This document shows positions 44,913 through 53,537 of a stretch of DNA of 64,000 nucleotides, in pieces. Position numbers and translations under genes: made by a program. The stretch is from contig NZ_BJYR01000013.1 in the NCBI RefSeq assembly GCF_007991615.1, forward strand, positions 124,001 through 188,000, read 5' to 3'. The notes under the pieces are model-generated. The model was not told the DNA's origin and searched no databases. It was given only the letters and a program-made list of their open reading frames with translations. The number at the start of each line of letters is the position of its first letter. The first letter of the stretch is position 1. The DNA is from Novosphingobium sediminis (GTDB taxonomy: Bacteria > Pseudomonadota > Alphaproteobacteria > Sphingomonadales > Sphingomonadaceae).

Positions 44913-45917
44913 ATGGGCCAGGTTCCCGTTCTCGTGACCGGCGGTGCCGGGTATATCGGTAGCCATGCTGTGCTGGCGCTGAAGGATGCCGGCTGGCCGG
45001 TGGCCGTGATCGACAACCTGACCACGGGCTTTCGCTTTGCGATCCCCGATGGCGTGCCGCTCTACCAAGGCGATATCGAGGACGGAGCGCTGCTGGCGCG
45101 GATCTTTGCCGAGCAGAAGATCGGCGCTGTGATGCATTTTGCCGGGTCGATTATCGTGCCGGAATCGGTCGAGAACCCGCTGAAGTATTATCACAACAAC
45201 ACCGCCAAGAGCCGGGCTCTGATCGGAGCGGCGGTCGATGCGGGCGTGAAGCACTTCATCTTCTCCTCGACCGCGGCGACGTACGGCATTCCGGAAGTCT
45301 CGCCGGTCACCGAGGACAGCCCCAAGTCGCCGATCAATCCCTACGGCATGTCGAAGCTGATGACGGAGACGATGCTGGCGGACACCGCCCGCGCGCATCC
45401 GCTGAACTATTGCGCGCTGCGCTACTTCAACGTGGCAGGGGCGGACCCCCAGGCGCGCACCGGGCAATCGACTGCGGGCGCGACGCATCTCATCAAGGTC
45501 GCGGTGGAAGCAGCGCTCGGCAAGCGCAGCCATGTCGGCGTATTCGGCACCGACTTCGATACGCCGGACGGCACCGGGGTGCGCGATTACATCCACGTGT
45601 CCGATCTTGCCGCCGCCCACGTGCTGGCGCTGGAAGCGCTGATCGAGCAGCCCGAGCGGTCGCTCACCATGAACTGCGGCTATGGCCAAGGCTTCTCGGT
45701 GCTGGAAGTGCTCGATGCGGTGGACCGGGTGACCAACCACAAGATCGTGCGCAAGCTGGAAGGCCGCCGCGCCGGCGATCCCGATTCGCTGATTTCGGAC
45801 AACCGCCGCATCAAGGCCACGCTGCCGTGGGTGCCGCGCTATGCCGATCTCGACGTGATCGTGCAGCATGCGCTGGCGTGGGAGCGGAAACTGACCGAGA
45901 TCCGCGGCGAGGGCTGA
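44913..45917 (+). CDS. galE: UDP-glucose 4-epimerase
   Basis: A 334-residue extended short-chain dehydrogenase. NAD-binding motif GGAGYIGSH at the N-terminus, catalytic Ser-Thr (SSTAATYG) and Y-x3-K (PYGMSK), and C-terminal signature VRDYIHVSDLAAAHVLAL. Interconverts UDP-glucose and UDP-galactose for exopolysaccharide or LPS. ATG 44913 with AGGAGAG 9 nt upstream; the longer frame from 44847 is rejected. Confidence 0.97.
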   Translation: MGQVPVLVTGGAGYIGSHAVLALKDAGWPVAVIDNLTTGFRFAIPDGVPLYQGDIEDGALLARIFAEQKIGAVMHFAGSIIVPESVENPLKYYHNNTAKSRALIGAAVDAGVKHFIFSSTAATYGIPEVSPVTEDSPKSPINPYGMSKLMTETMLADTARAHPLNYCALRYFNVAGADPQARTGQSTAGATHLIKVAVEAALGKRSHVGVFGTDFDTPDGTGVRDYIHVSDLAAAHVLALEALIEQPERSLTMNCGYGQGFSVLEVLDAVDRVTNHKIVRKLEGRRAGDPDSLISDNRRIKATLPWVPRYADLDVIVQHALAWERKLTEIRGEG

Positions 45918-46000
45918 GCGGACGGTTGACTTTCGCGCGGGGCGCGCATAACCGCCGCGTTCCAATTTCGGCCCGGTCGGCTCGGGCATAAGGATTCGCC

Positions 46001-46126
46001 ATGAAGATTCGCAACAGCCTGAAGTCGCTCAAGGATCGCCACCGGGACAACCGCGTGATCCGCCGTCGCGGCCGCACCTACGTCATCAACAAGACCCAGA
46101 AGCGCTTCAAGGCGCGTCAGGGCTGA
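46001..46126 (+). CDS. rpmJ: 50S ribosomal protein L36 (cysteine-free form)
   Basis: A 41-residue protein ([17 protein letters not shown] ... KRFKARQG), the C-minus L36 paralogue lacking the four zinc cysteines. AAGGA is 8 nt before the ATG. A terminator follows within 90 bp. Standalone, 83 bp after galE and not in the S10/spc ribosomal cluster. Confidence 0.97.
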   Translation: MKIRNSLKSLKDRHRDNRVIRRRGRTYVINKTQKRFKARQG

Positions 46127-46186
46127 TTGCGCGCACCCTGCCAAGGCAGGGTGGTTTGCGATCGAACGGTGTTGAACCGGCAGAAC

Positions 46187-46212
46187 GCCTCCGCCAACCG
46201 CGGGGGCTTTTT
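46187..46212 (+). terminator. Rho-independent terminator of rpmJ
   Basis: GCCTCCGC-CAACC-GCGGGGGC (one G:U pair) followed by TTTTT. It ends 25 bp before the HAD gene start. Confidence 0.9.
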
Positions 46213-46236
46213 GCATGTGCGGAAGGAACAGGCCGC

Positions 46237-46851
46237 GTGAGCGCCAGAGTCGATGCCGTCGTCTGGGATATCGGACATGTGCTGGTGCAGTGGTCGATCC
46301 GCTACCTCTATGAAAAGCTGATCGACGATCCGGCCGAACTCGACTGGTTCCTTGCGAATGTCGTCACCGTGCCGTGGCATTTCCGGCACGATGGGGGTGA
46401 ACCGCTGGCGGACCTGATCGCTGAGAAAGTGGCCGAGCATCCCGAGCACCGCGCGCTGATCGAAGCCTATGCGCCGCGCTGGCTCGATACGATTCCGGGG
46501 CCGATCGAAGGCACGCCGGCGCTGATCGAAACGCTCGCCGCACGCGGCGTACCGCAGTTCGCGATCACCAACTTCGGCGCGGACACCTGGGCCATGTTCC
46601 GTCCGACCTTCCCGGTCCTAGACCATATGGGCGCCATCGTGGTCAGCGGCGTGGAGAAGCTGGCCAAGCCCGATCCGGCGATCTTCCACCTCGCGGCGCA
46701 GCGCTTTGGCCACGCGCCGGAGCGGATGCTGTTCGTGGACGACAACGCTGCGAACATTGCGAGCGCCGCCGCACTTGGGTGGCAGGTCCATCACTTCACG
46801 CGCGGCGCCGAGGCGCTAGCGGCGGATCTGCGCGATCTCAAGTTGCTCTGA
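46237..46851 (+). CDS. HAD-superfamily hydrolase (YihX-like)
   Basis: A 204-residue HAD phosphatase. Nucleophile motif I is VVWDIGHVLVQW; motif II is the T of AITNFG; motif III Lys is in KLAKPDP; motif IV is LFVDDNAANI. The DIGxV signature matches subfamily IA enzymes such as the glucose-1-phosphate phosphatase YihX. Substrate not determined. The GTG start has AAGGA upstream. Confidence 0.9.
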   Translation: MSARVDAVVWDIGHVLVQWSIRYLYEKLIDDPAELDWFLANVVTVPWHFRHDGGEPLADLIAEKVAEHPEHRALIEAYAPRWLDTIPGPIEGTPALIETLAARGVPQFAITNFGADTWAMFRPTFPVLDHMGAIVVSGVEKLAKPDPAIFHLAAQRFGHAPERMLFVDDNAANIASAAALGWQVHHFTRGAEALAADLRDLKLL

Positions 46852-46864
46852 CAAACCCAATCCC

Positions 46865-46974
46865 GCTCACCCTGAGCTTGTCGAAGCATGTCCTGAGCGG
46901 CTGCTGCAAGCAGCCAGCCGAAGGGGGGCTGGCGCGACCGTGGTGCAAGATGCTTCGATAAGCTCAGCATGAGC
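46865..46974. repeat. REP-like inverted repeat, copy 2
   Basis: Arms 46865-46889 and 46950-46974 (25 bp, three mismatches) enclose a 60-nt loop that itself carries a 7-bp hairpin (GGCTGCT-GCA-AGCAGCC). The arm sequence matches the element at 39161-39232, so this is a second copy of the same family. Confidence 0.78.
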
Positions 46975-46997
46975 GGTTCTAGATTTGGGCAGGGGGC

Positions 46998-47759
46998 CTA
47001 CCGAAGCCCGATCAGCGAGATCTGGCGGCCATAGCCCGCTTCCCCGGCATGGGTGGAGCGGCGGAATGAATAGAAGCGCTCGGCCTGCGAGTAGGTGTCC
47101 TCGCCAAGCATGCCGACGCTGCCGACGCCGAAGGCCGCGAGGCGCGCGGCGACATAGCCTTCGAGATCGAACCAGCCGTGCCCGGCGCGTCCGGCCTTGA
47201 AGAAGCGGGCATTGTCGGCGTCTTCAGCCGTGAAGCGCGCCTCGAATCCGGCGTCCACTTCATAGCTTTTCTGCGCGATGCAGGGGCCGACTACCGCTGC
47301 GATCTGCGCGCGGTTGGCGCCGAGGGCTTCCATCGCTTCGATGGTGCGGTCGGTCACGCCGCCGATGGCGCCTTTCCATCCGGCGTGGGCCGCGCCGATC
47401 ACGCCTGCGTGGGGATCGTGGAACAGCACCGGCGCGCAATCGGCGGTGAGGACGCCCAGGAGCAGCCCGCGTTGGTTGGTGACCAGAGCATCGGCCTTGG
47501 GGCGGTCGGCATCATCCCACGGCGCGGTGACGGTCACCACGTCGGGCGAATGAATCTGGTAACAGGTCAGCAGCCGCGCAACTGGCAGCACCGCTTCGCC
47601 CGCGCGGCGGCGGTTTTCGGCGGTGTGCGCGGGATCGTCCTCGCTGTAGCTGACGTTGAGGCCGGCGTGGAGGCCTTGGCTCACCCCGCCGCGCCGGCCG
47701 AGGAAGCCATGCGCGGCGCCGGCCAGCGCGGGATGGGTGAGGGCTTCAGGCGTATCCAT
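46998..47759 (-). CDS. pgeF: Laccase-domain purine nucleosidase/phosphorylase (YfiH/PgeF family)
   Basis: A 253-residue protein of the multicopper-polyphenol-oxidase-like YfiH family. The metal-site residues are H70 (YQIHSPD), C108 (TADCAPV) and H125 (AHAGWKG). Members act as zinc-dependent purine nucleoside hydrolases or phosphorylases, or trim peptidoglycan precursors, rather than as laccases. The ATG overlaps the pepN stop by one base (TGATG), so it is translationally coupled to pepN. Confidence 0.95.
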   Translation of the reverse strand: MDTPEALTHPALAGAAHGFLGRRGGVSQGLHAGLNVSYSEDDPAHTAENRRRAGEAVLPVARLLTCYQIHSPDVVTVTAPWDDADRPKADALVTNQRGLLLGVLTADCAPVLFHDPHAGVIGAAHAGWKGAIGGVTDRTIEAMEALGANRAQIAAVVGPCIAQKSYEVDAGFEARFTAEDADNARFFKAGRAGHGWFDLEGYVAARLAAFGVGSVGMLGEDTYSQAERFYSFRRSTHAGEAGYGRQISLIGLR

Positions 47760-50380
47760 CAGCCGTTCAGGCTCTTGCTCACCTGTTCGCTGACATCGCG
47801 CGAGAGGCCGGGGGCTGCGGCGATCCGTTCCAGCTCAGCGCGCATCAGCGCGGCGCGGGTGGGTTCGATCCGGCGCCAGCGGCCGAGCGGCGGCACGAAG
47901 CGTGCGGCGACATTGCCATTGATCGGATCGAGCCTGAGGATGAGGTCCGCGATCATCCGATAGCCAGCACCGTCCGCTGCATGGAACGCCTGAGGATTGG
48001 CGGCGAAGGCCATGTAAAGCGCGCGGACGCGGTTGGGGTTGGTCATCGTGAAGTCGGGATGATCGGCCAGCGCGGTGACGTGCTTCAGCGTATCGGGATG
48101 GAGCGCGCCGGCCTGGATCGAGAACCACTTGTCTATCACCAGCGCGTTGCCGGCGAAGCGGGCGTGGAAATCGGCGAGCGCGGCGCAGCGGGCTTCGTCG
48201 CACTCTGCGGCGCCAATGCCCGCGAGGACCATGAGTGCGCCCTGCCGGTCGGTCATGTTGTCCGCGCTGTCGTATTGCGCCTTGGCGCGGCGGGCAGCTT
48301 CGGCGGGATCGCTGGCGGCGAGGTAGACCAGCGCCTGCGTCTTCAGCTTGCGCGCGCCGCGTGCGGCGGCCTCGAGGCTGTAGGGCACCGCGGTGCAGCG
48401 GTCGTGCAACGCATGCCACTGCGCGGCAAGCTCGCTGCCCAGCCAGCGCTTGAGCGCCTCGCGCTCGGCATGGATGCTCGAAGGGTCAGCCTGCGCGATC
48501 TGCTCGGCGATGTAGCCTTCGCCGGGCAGGATCAGCAGTTCGCCGCGCATCAGATCGTCGAGGGCACCATCGGCGAGGACGGCTGCATAGACATCGCGAA
48601 TCGCCGCGAGGCCTTCAGCACGCGCGGCCTCGGTCAACTCGCCGGAGACGGCGGCAACGAGGTGGCGGACCATGAGCTGCTGCATCGCTTCATAGCGCGC
48701 AAAGGGATCGTCATCATGCGCGGCAAGGAAGACGAGGTCGGCGGTGGCGACGGCCATGTCGATCGCGACGGGGGCAGAGAAACCCCGATTGATCGAGAGG
48801 ACGGGCAGCGCGGTGAAGCCAGGAAACGCGAAGCTCTGCTCAGCTTCGGTGAGGACGAGCAACTGCTCTCCCGCGTGCTTACCGGTGTCGCGATCGAACA
48901 GCGCGGTGCGCAGCGGGATGACCATCGGCTGCTTGTCCGGCTGGCCGGGGGTTGCGGGCACGGTCTGGCTCAGCGTCAGCGTCGCGGTGTCGCCCGCTTG
49001 GGTCAGCGTGGCGGTCACGCGCGGGGTGCCGGCCTGCTCGTACCAGCGGCGGAACTGCTTGAGGTCCAGCCCCGCGCCGTCCTCGATCGCCTTGACGAAA
49101 TCCTCGCAGGTCGCCGCTTCGCCGTCGTGGCGGTCGAAGTAGAGATCGGTGCCCGCCCGGAACCGCTCTGGCCCAGCCAGCACGGTCATCATGCGGATGA
49201 CTTCGGCGCCCTTGTTGTAAACGGTCGCGGTGTAGAAGTTGCTGATTTCCTGATAGGCATCGGGGCGGATCGGATGCGCCAGCGGGCCTGAGTCCTCAGG
49301 GAACTGTGCGGCGCGGAGTATGCGCACATCCTCGATCCGCTTGACCGGCGCCGAGCCCATGTCCGCGCTGAACTGCTGGTCGCGCAGCACGGTGAAGCCT
49401 TCCTTGAGGCTGAGCTGGAACCAGTCGCGGCAGGTGACGCGGTTGCCCGACCAGTTGTGGAAGTATTCATGCGCGACCACGCCCTCGATCGCGTCATAAT
49501 CGCCATCAGTCGCGGTTTCGGGGTCCGCCAGGATGTAGCGCGTGTTGAAGACGTTGAGGCCCTTGTTCTCCATGGCGCCTGCGTTGAAATCGGCCACAGC
49601 GACGATGTTGAACAAGTCGAGATCGTACTCGCGGCCATAGACCTCCTCGTCCCACCGCATCGAATCGATGAGCGCCTTCATCGCGTGGCCGGTGCGCGTC
49701 TCGTCCCCGGCGCGGACGTAGATGGCGAGATCGACCTTGCGGCCCGAGCGGGTGGTGAAGGTATCGCGCGAGGCGACGAGATCGCCGGCAACGAGCGCGA
49801 AGAGGTACGAGGGCTTGGGCCAGGGATCGTGCCATTCGGCCCAGTGCGTACCGTCGCTGTGCTCTCCAGAGGCAACCGGGTTGCCGTTGGAAAGCAGCAC
49901 CGGGAAGGCCGCCTTGTCGCCCGCCATGCGCACTGAATAGACGCTCAGCACATCGGGCCGATCGGGGAAGAAGGTGATGCGGCGGAAGCCTTCGGCCTCG
50001 CACTGGGTGCAGAGCATGCCGTTCGAGGCATAGAGGCCGGAGAGCTGGGTGTTGGCGGTGGGATCGATCTCGGTCTCGATGGTCACCGTGTGGCGGTTCC
50101 CTGGCAGGTCGATCACGAGCTGGCTGTCGTCCATCCGCCAATCGTTGTGCGCGGCGCCATCGACGAGGACGCTCCCGGGCGTGATGCCATCGCCGTCGAG
50201 CCGCAGCGGGCCTGAAGCCGCGTCGCTGCGCACTACCTTGAGATCGGCGCGCACGCGCGTCGCGGTCAGCGAGAGCGCGAAATCAAGCGCGATTTCAGGC
50301 ACCTGCCATTCGGGCGGGCGATAATCCGCGCGCTTGATGACGGGGGCAGGGACGGTGGGCGTGCTGGACAGGTCGTTCAT
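47759..50380 (-). CDS. pepN: Aminopeptidase N
   Basis: An 873-residue M1 aminopeptidase. The exopeptidase motif GAMEN is at 268-272; the zinc site is HEYFH (304-308) with E327. It trims N-terminal residues from peptides in the cytosol during protein turnover. The ATG at 50380 (MNDLSSTPTVPAPV) gives the usual N-terminus; the longer upstream frame is rejected. pgeF follows directly. Divergent from the M48 protease gene. Confidence 0.97.
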   Translation of the reverse strand: MNDLSSTPTVPAPVIKRADYRPPEWQVPEIALDFALSLTATRVRADLKVVRSDAASGPLRLDGDGITPGSVLVDGAAHNDWRMDDSQLVIDLPGNRHTVTIETEIDPTANTQLSGLYASNGMLCTQCEAEGFRRITFFPDRPDVLSVYSVRMAGDKAAFPVLLSNGNPVASGEHSDGTHWAEWHDPWPKPSYLFALVAGDLVASRDTFTTRSGRKVDLAIYVRAGDETRTGHAMKALIDSMRWDEEVYGREYDLDLFNIVAVADFNAGAMENKGLNVFNTRYILADPETATDGDYDAIEGVVAHEYFHNWSGNRVTCRDWFQLSLKEGFTVLRDQQFSADMGSAPVKRIEDVRILRAAQFPEDSGPLAHPIRPDAYQEISNFYTATVYNKGAEVIRMMTVLAGPERFRAGTDLYFDRHDGEAATCEDFVKAIEDGAGLDLKQFRRWYEQAGTPRVTATLTQAGDTATLTLSQTVPATPGQPDKQPMVIPLRTALFDRDTGKHAGEQLLVLTEAEQSFAFPGFTALPVLSINRGFSAPVAIDMAVATADLVFLAAHDDDPFARYEAMQQLMVRHLVAAVSGELTEAARAEGLAAIRDVYAAVLADGALDDLMRGELLILPGEGYIAEQIAQADPSSIHAEREALKRWLGSELAAQWHALHDRCTAVPYSLEAAARGARKLKTQALVYLAASDPAEAARRAKAQYDSADNMTDRQGALMVLAGIGAAECDEARCAALADFHARFAGNALVIDKWFSIQAGALHPDTLKHVTALADHPDFTMTNPNRVRALYMAFAANPQAFHAADGAGYRMIADLILRLDPINGNVAARFVPPLGRWRRIEPTRAALMRAELERIAAAPGLSRDVSEQVSKSLNG

Positions 50381-50539
50381 GCCCGCCAATGTAGGGAGCC
50401 TGCGCGCCCGGGGAAGCGCAAAATCGGCGGAGCTTTGAAAGTTCCCGGCAAAACTTCGTGAGCGAGAGCGCTTGACGGCGGCGCGGACGAGCCGCACCCA
50501 AGGCGCAAGCAGAACAAGCACGGGGACGGGTCGCAGACC

Positions 50540-51844
50540 ATGCCAGCAGTACGATGGATTTCAGTTGCCGTCTTGGGGTTGCTCGCGGGCCTGCCCACAC
50601 TTGCCCATGCCGCTGCGTTCGACGTCGATCACGCGGCGCAGCTCTGGCTCAACACGTTGAGCGGCCCGGCCAAGGCGCGCTCCGACGCCTATTTCGAAGG
50701 TGGCGAGTGGCTGGCGCTGTGGAACGCGCTGTTTTCGGTTGGCATCTGCTGGTTCCTGCTGCGCATTCGTCTGCTGCCGGCCGTGCGCGACGGGATGCAC
50801 CGGCGCGGCTGGCGGCCGTGGCTGGGCGTGCTTGCCTGTGCTTTGGTATTCATCATGGCCGATTCGCTGCTCAGCCTGCCTTGGGCGATCTACGAAGGGT
50901 ACTGGCGAGAGAAACAATACGGGCTGTTGAACCAGTCGCTGGGAGCATGGCTGGGCGATCAGGCGATCGGGCTGGCGCTGAGCGCTGTTTTCGGCAGCGT
51001 GCTGCTGCTGGTGATCTATGCCGTGATCCGCAAGTATCCGAAGCGCTGGTGGCTGATCGGCACCGGGGTTGTCGGCCTCGCCATCACCTTCCTCGTGCTC
51101 ATCACCCCGGTTTTCATCGTGCCTCTGTTCAATACATCGTCCGAACTGCCGAATGGGCCGGTGCGCGAGCGGGTTGTCGCCATGGCCAAGGCCAATGGCG
51201 TGCCGGCGGAGCACATCTACCTGGTCGATGAATCGCGCCAGTCGGACCGGATTTCGGCGAACGTTTCGGGCATCGGGCCAACGATCCGCATCTCGCTCAA
51301 TGACAACTTGCTGAAGAAGACGAGCGTGGCGGAGACGGCGGCGGTGATGGGCCATGAACTGGGCCACTATGTGCTGGGGCACGTGTGGCGCATGATCGTG
51401 GTGCTGACCTTGCTGATGGGCCTGCTGCTATGGCTGGCATCGCGCATCGCACCGGCGCTGATCCGCTATGGCAGGGAGAGCTGGGGCGTTCGCGGGCTGG
51501 CTGATCCGGCATCGCTGCCAGTGCTGGCGGGCTTGCTGAGTGTGCTCTCGCTGCTGGCGACACCGGTGACCAACACGCTGATCCGCGTCGATGAAAGCGA
51601 GGCAGACGCTTTCGGACTGGACGCTGCGCGCGAACCCGATGGCTTTGCCGCCACGGCGATGAAGCTATCGGCTTATCGCAAGATCGAGCCGGGGCCGCTC
51701 GAGGAAATGCTGTTTTTCGATCACCCCTCGGGCAAGACGCGGGTGACCATGGCGATGCAGTGGAAGAAGGACCATGTGCCGAACGCGGTCGAAGTCGTGC
51801 CGTCGCCGCTGCCTGATCCGAAGACGCCGGGTTCCAGGCCGTGA
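50540..51844 (+). CDS. Ste24/CAAX-protease-like M48 membrane metallopeptidase
   Basis: A 434-residue M48 protein with a hydrophobic N-terminus and about six further membrane segments. Zinc motif HELGH at 272-276, preceded by SVAETAAVMG, with ESEADAFG as the third-ligand region. The segment QSDRISANVSGIGPTIRIS resembles the Ste24 core, so it is closer to CAAX-type proteases than to HtpX. The bacterial role is probably membrane protein quality control; prenylated CAAX substrates are not expected. Its stop overlaps the start of the epimerase-like gene (GTGA). Confidence 0.9.
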   Translation: MPAVRWISVAVLGLLAGLPTLAHAAAFDVDHAAQLWLNTLSGPAKARSDAYFEGGEWLALWNALFSVGICWFLLRIRLLPAVRDGMHRRGWRPWLGVLACALVFIMADSLLSLPWAIYEGYWREKQYGLLNQSLGAWLGDQAIGLALSAVFGSVLLLVIYAVIRKYPKRWWLIGTGVVGLAITFLVLITPVFIVPLFNTSSELPNGPVRERVVAMAKANGVPAEHIYLVDESRQSDRISANVSGIGPTIRISLNDNLLKKTSVAETAAVMGHELGHYVLGHVWRMIVVLTLLMGLLLWLASRIAPALIRYGRESWGVRGLADPASLPVLAGLLSVLSLLATPVTNTLIRVDESEADAFGLDAAREPDGFAATAMKLSAYRKIEPGPLEEMLFFDHPSGKTRVTMAMQWKKDHVPNAVEVVPSPLPDPKTPGSRP

Positions 51845-52686
51845 AGTTGCTCATCTTCGGCATGGGGTATACGTCGCAGGTTATCGCGGCGCGGCTGCGC
51901 GCGGCGGGCTGGGACGTGATCGGCACGGGGCGCGAGGGAGACATCAGGTTCTACGACCGCGAGGCAGTGCTCGCCGCGCTGGCGGGCGCGAGCCATGTGC
52001 TGTCGTCCGTGCCGCCGATGCGCGAGGGCGGCGATCCGGTGCTGGAGGCCTATGGCGAGGCGCTGGCGGCGGCACCCGCGACGTGGATCGGCTATCTCTC
52101 TTCGACGGGCGTCTATGGCGATACTGGCGGAGCATGGGTGGATGAGACTGCCGAGGTCGGCACCGGGCGGCGTTCGGCGCGGACGGCGGCGGATCTTGAA
52201 TGGCAGGCGCTGGGCGAGCGGGTGCGCGTGTTCCGCCTGCCGGGCATCTACGGCCCCGGTCGCAGCGCACTCGACCGGGTGCACGATGGCGCTGCCAAGC
52301 GGATTGCGCTCGAGGGGCAGGTGTTCAGCCGCGTCCATGTCGAAGACATTGCCGCGGGCGTGATCGCGGGGATGGAAGGGCCGGCGGGGGTCTACAACCT
52401 CGGCGATGACGAGCCTTCGAGCCAGAACGCGGTGATCGAGGAAGCGGCGCGGCTGCTGGGTGTGGCTCCGCCGCCGCTGCAGACGCTGGAGGAGGCCGCG
52501 CTTTCACCCATGGCGCTGGCGTTCTATGCCGAGAACCGGCGCATTGCGAACGGCAAGGCCAAGCGGGTGCTGGGCTGGCAGCCCCGCTACCCGACCTACC
52601 GCGAAGGGTTGCGCGCCCTCAATGCCACAACCAGCCCGATCATCGCGAGCGTCGCGCCCGAACCCGCCAGCAGCGACCAGCGGTAG
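51841..52686 (+). CDS. NAD-dependent epimerase/SDR family protein
   Basis: A 281-residue YeeZ-like extended SDR. Nucleotide-binding start LLIFGMGYTSQVIAARL (a GxGxxS/G-type motif), YLSSTGVYGDTGG, and VHVEDIAAGV as the C-terminal SDR feature. The usual YxxxK tyrosine is not obvious. Substrate unknown. It starts in overlap with the M48 gene and its 3' end overlaps the convergent EamA gene by 91 bp. Confidence 0.85.
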   Translation: MKLLIFGMGYTSQVIAARLRAAGWDVIGTGREGDIRFYDREAVLAALAGASHVLSSVPPMREGGDPVLEAYGEALAAAPATWIGYLSSTGVYGDTGGAWVDETAEVGTGRRSARTAADLEWQALGERVRVFRLPGIYGPGRSALDRVHDGAAKRIALEGQVFSRVHVEDIAAGVIAGMEGPAGVYNLGDDEPSSQNAVIEEAARLLGVAPPPLQTLEEAALSPMALAFYAENRRIANGKAKRVLGWQPRYPTYREGLRALNATTSPIIASVAPEPASSDQR

Positions 52687-53537
52687 CCTTCGAACGCGGT
52701 CGAAATCAGCATCGCTACGACCGGCACCAGCACACCGTTGTAGGCGGCGCGGCCGGGGCCGAGCGCCCGCAGCAGGCCGTTGTACATCGGGAAGGTCACG
52801 ACCGTGCCGATAATGGCGAGGTAGGCGGCACCCCCTGCGTAAGCCAGGGTGAAGTCGAAGCGCGGCGGACCCGAAAGGATCCACGCAATCGTGCCATCGA
52901 CCGTCGCGCCGATCATCATGGCCCATGCGAGCAGCGTCGGCACCGGCTGGCCGCGCGCCATCGGGCTTGCCTGCACCACGTTGCCGACCGAAGCGAACAT
53001 CAGCGCTATCAGCACCATCGCGCCGCCGATCAGCACATGCGCGCCCATCGCCGCGTTCTGGGCCAGTGCGATGCGATATTCGTGCAGCATGAGCAGCGCG
53101 ATGCCAGCGAGCGCGATGGCCGTGCCGAAAAGGAAGCCGCGCGTGATCCGCTGGCCGAGGAAGACGCGGGCGAGGATGGTGTTGGGCACCAGCAGCAGCG
53201 CGAAGAGCACCGCGACGAGGCCAGAGGTGACGTATTGTTCGGAGCGGTAGACAAACTGGAAGTTGAGGCTGAATACGCTGCAGCCCATCACGGTCGCGAC
53301 GATCAGCCCGTTCCTGTCAGGCACAAGCGGTAGCCGCTTGAATGCCGCGAACACGAACATGCCGATGGCCGCGCCGGTGAAGCGCCAGGTGACCGACCAG
53401 CTCGGCGGCACGTCGCCCAGCTGATACTTGATGGCGATCCACGTCGAGCCCCAGATCAGTGCGGTGATCAGGAACGGTGCGAGGATGCGCGGTTCGAGGA
53501 AGCTGGCCTCGCCGCTGGTCTGATGATCGACGCTCAC
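52596..53537 (-). CDS. EamA/DMT-superfamily permease
   Basis: A 313-residue drug/metabolite transporter with about ten hydrophobic helices in two EamA repeats (ALIWGSTWIAIKYQL and GAAYLAIIGTVVTFP). Substrate unknown; relatives export amino acids or metabolites. GTG start overlaps the aldolase stop (GTGA). The last 91 bp are antisense to the epimerase-like gene. Confidence 0.9.
   Translation of the reverse strand: MSVDHQTSGEASFLEPRILAPFLITALIWGSTWIAIKYQLGDVPPSWSVTWRFTGAAIGMFVFAAFKRLPLVPDRNGLIVATVMGCSVFSLNFQFVYRSEQYVTSGLVAVLFALLLVPNTILARVFLGQRITRGFLFGTAIALAGIALLMLHEYRIALAQNAAMGAHVLIGGAMVLIALMFASVGNVVQASPMARGQPVPTLLAWAMMIGATVDGTIAWILSGPPRFDFTLAYAGGAAYLAIIGTVVTFPMYNGLLRALGPGRAAYNGVLVPVVAMLISTAFEGYRWSLLAGSGATLAMIGLVVALRARNPSR

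Noticed and set aside
39138..46997. Insertion sequence remnants at the intergenic repeats
   Set aside because: Only short palindromes without transposase frames or target duplications; better explained as REP-like elements.
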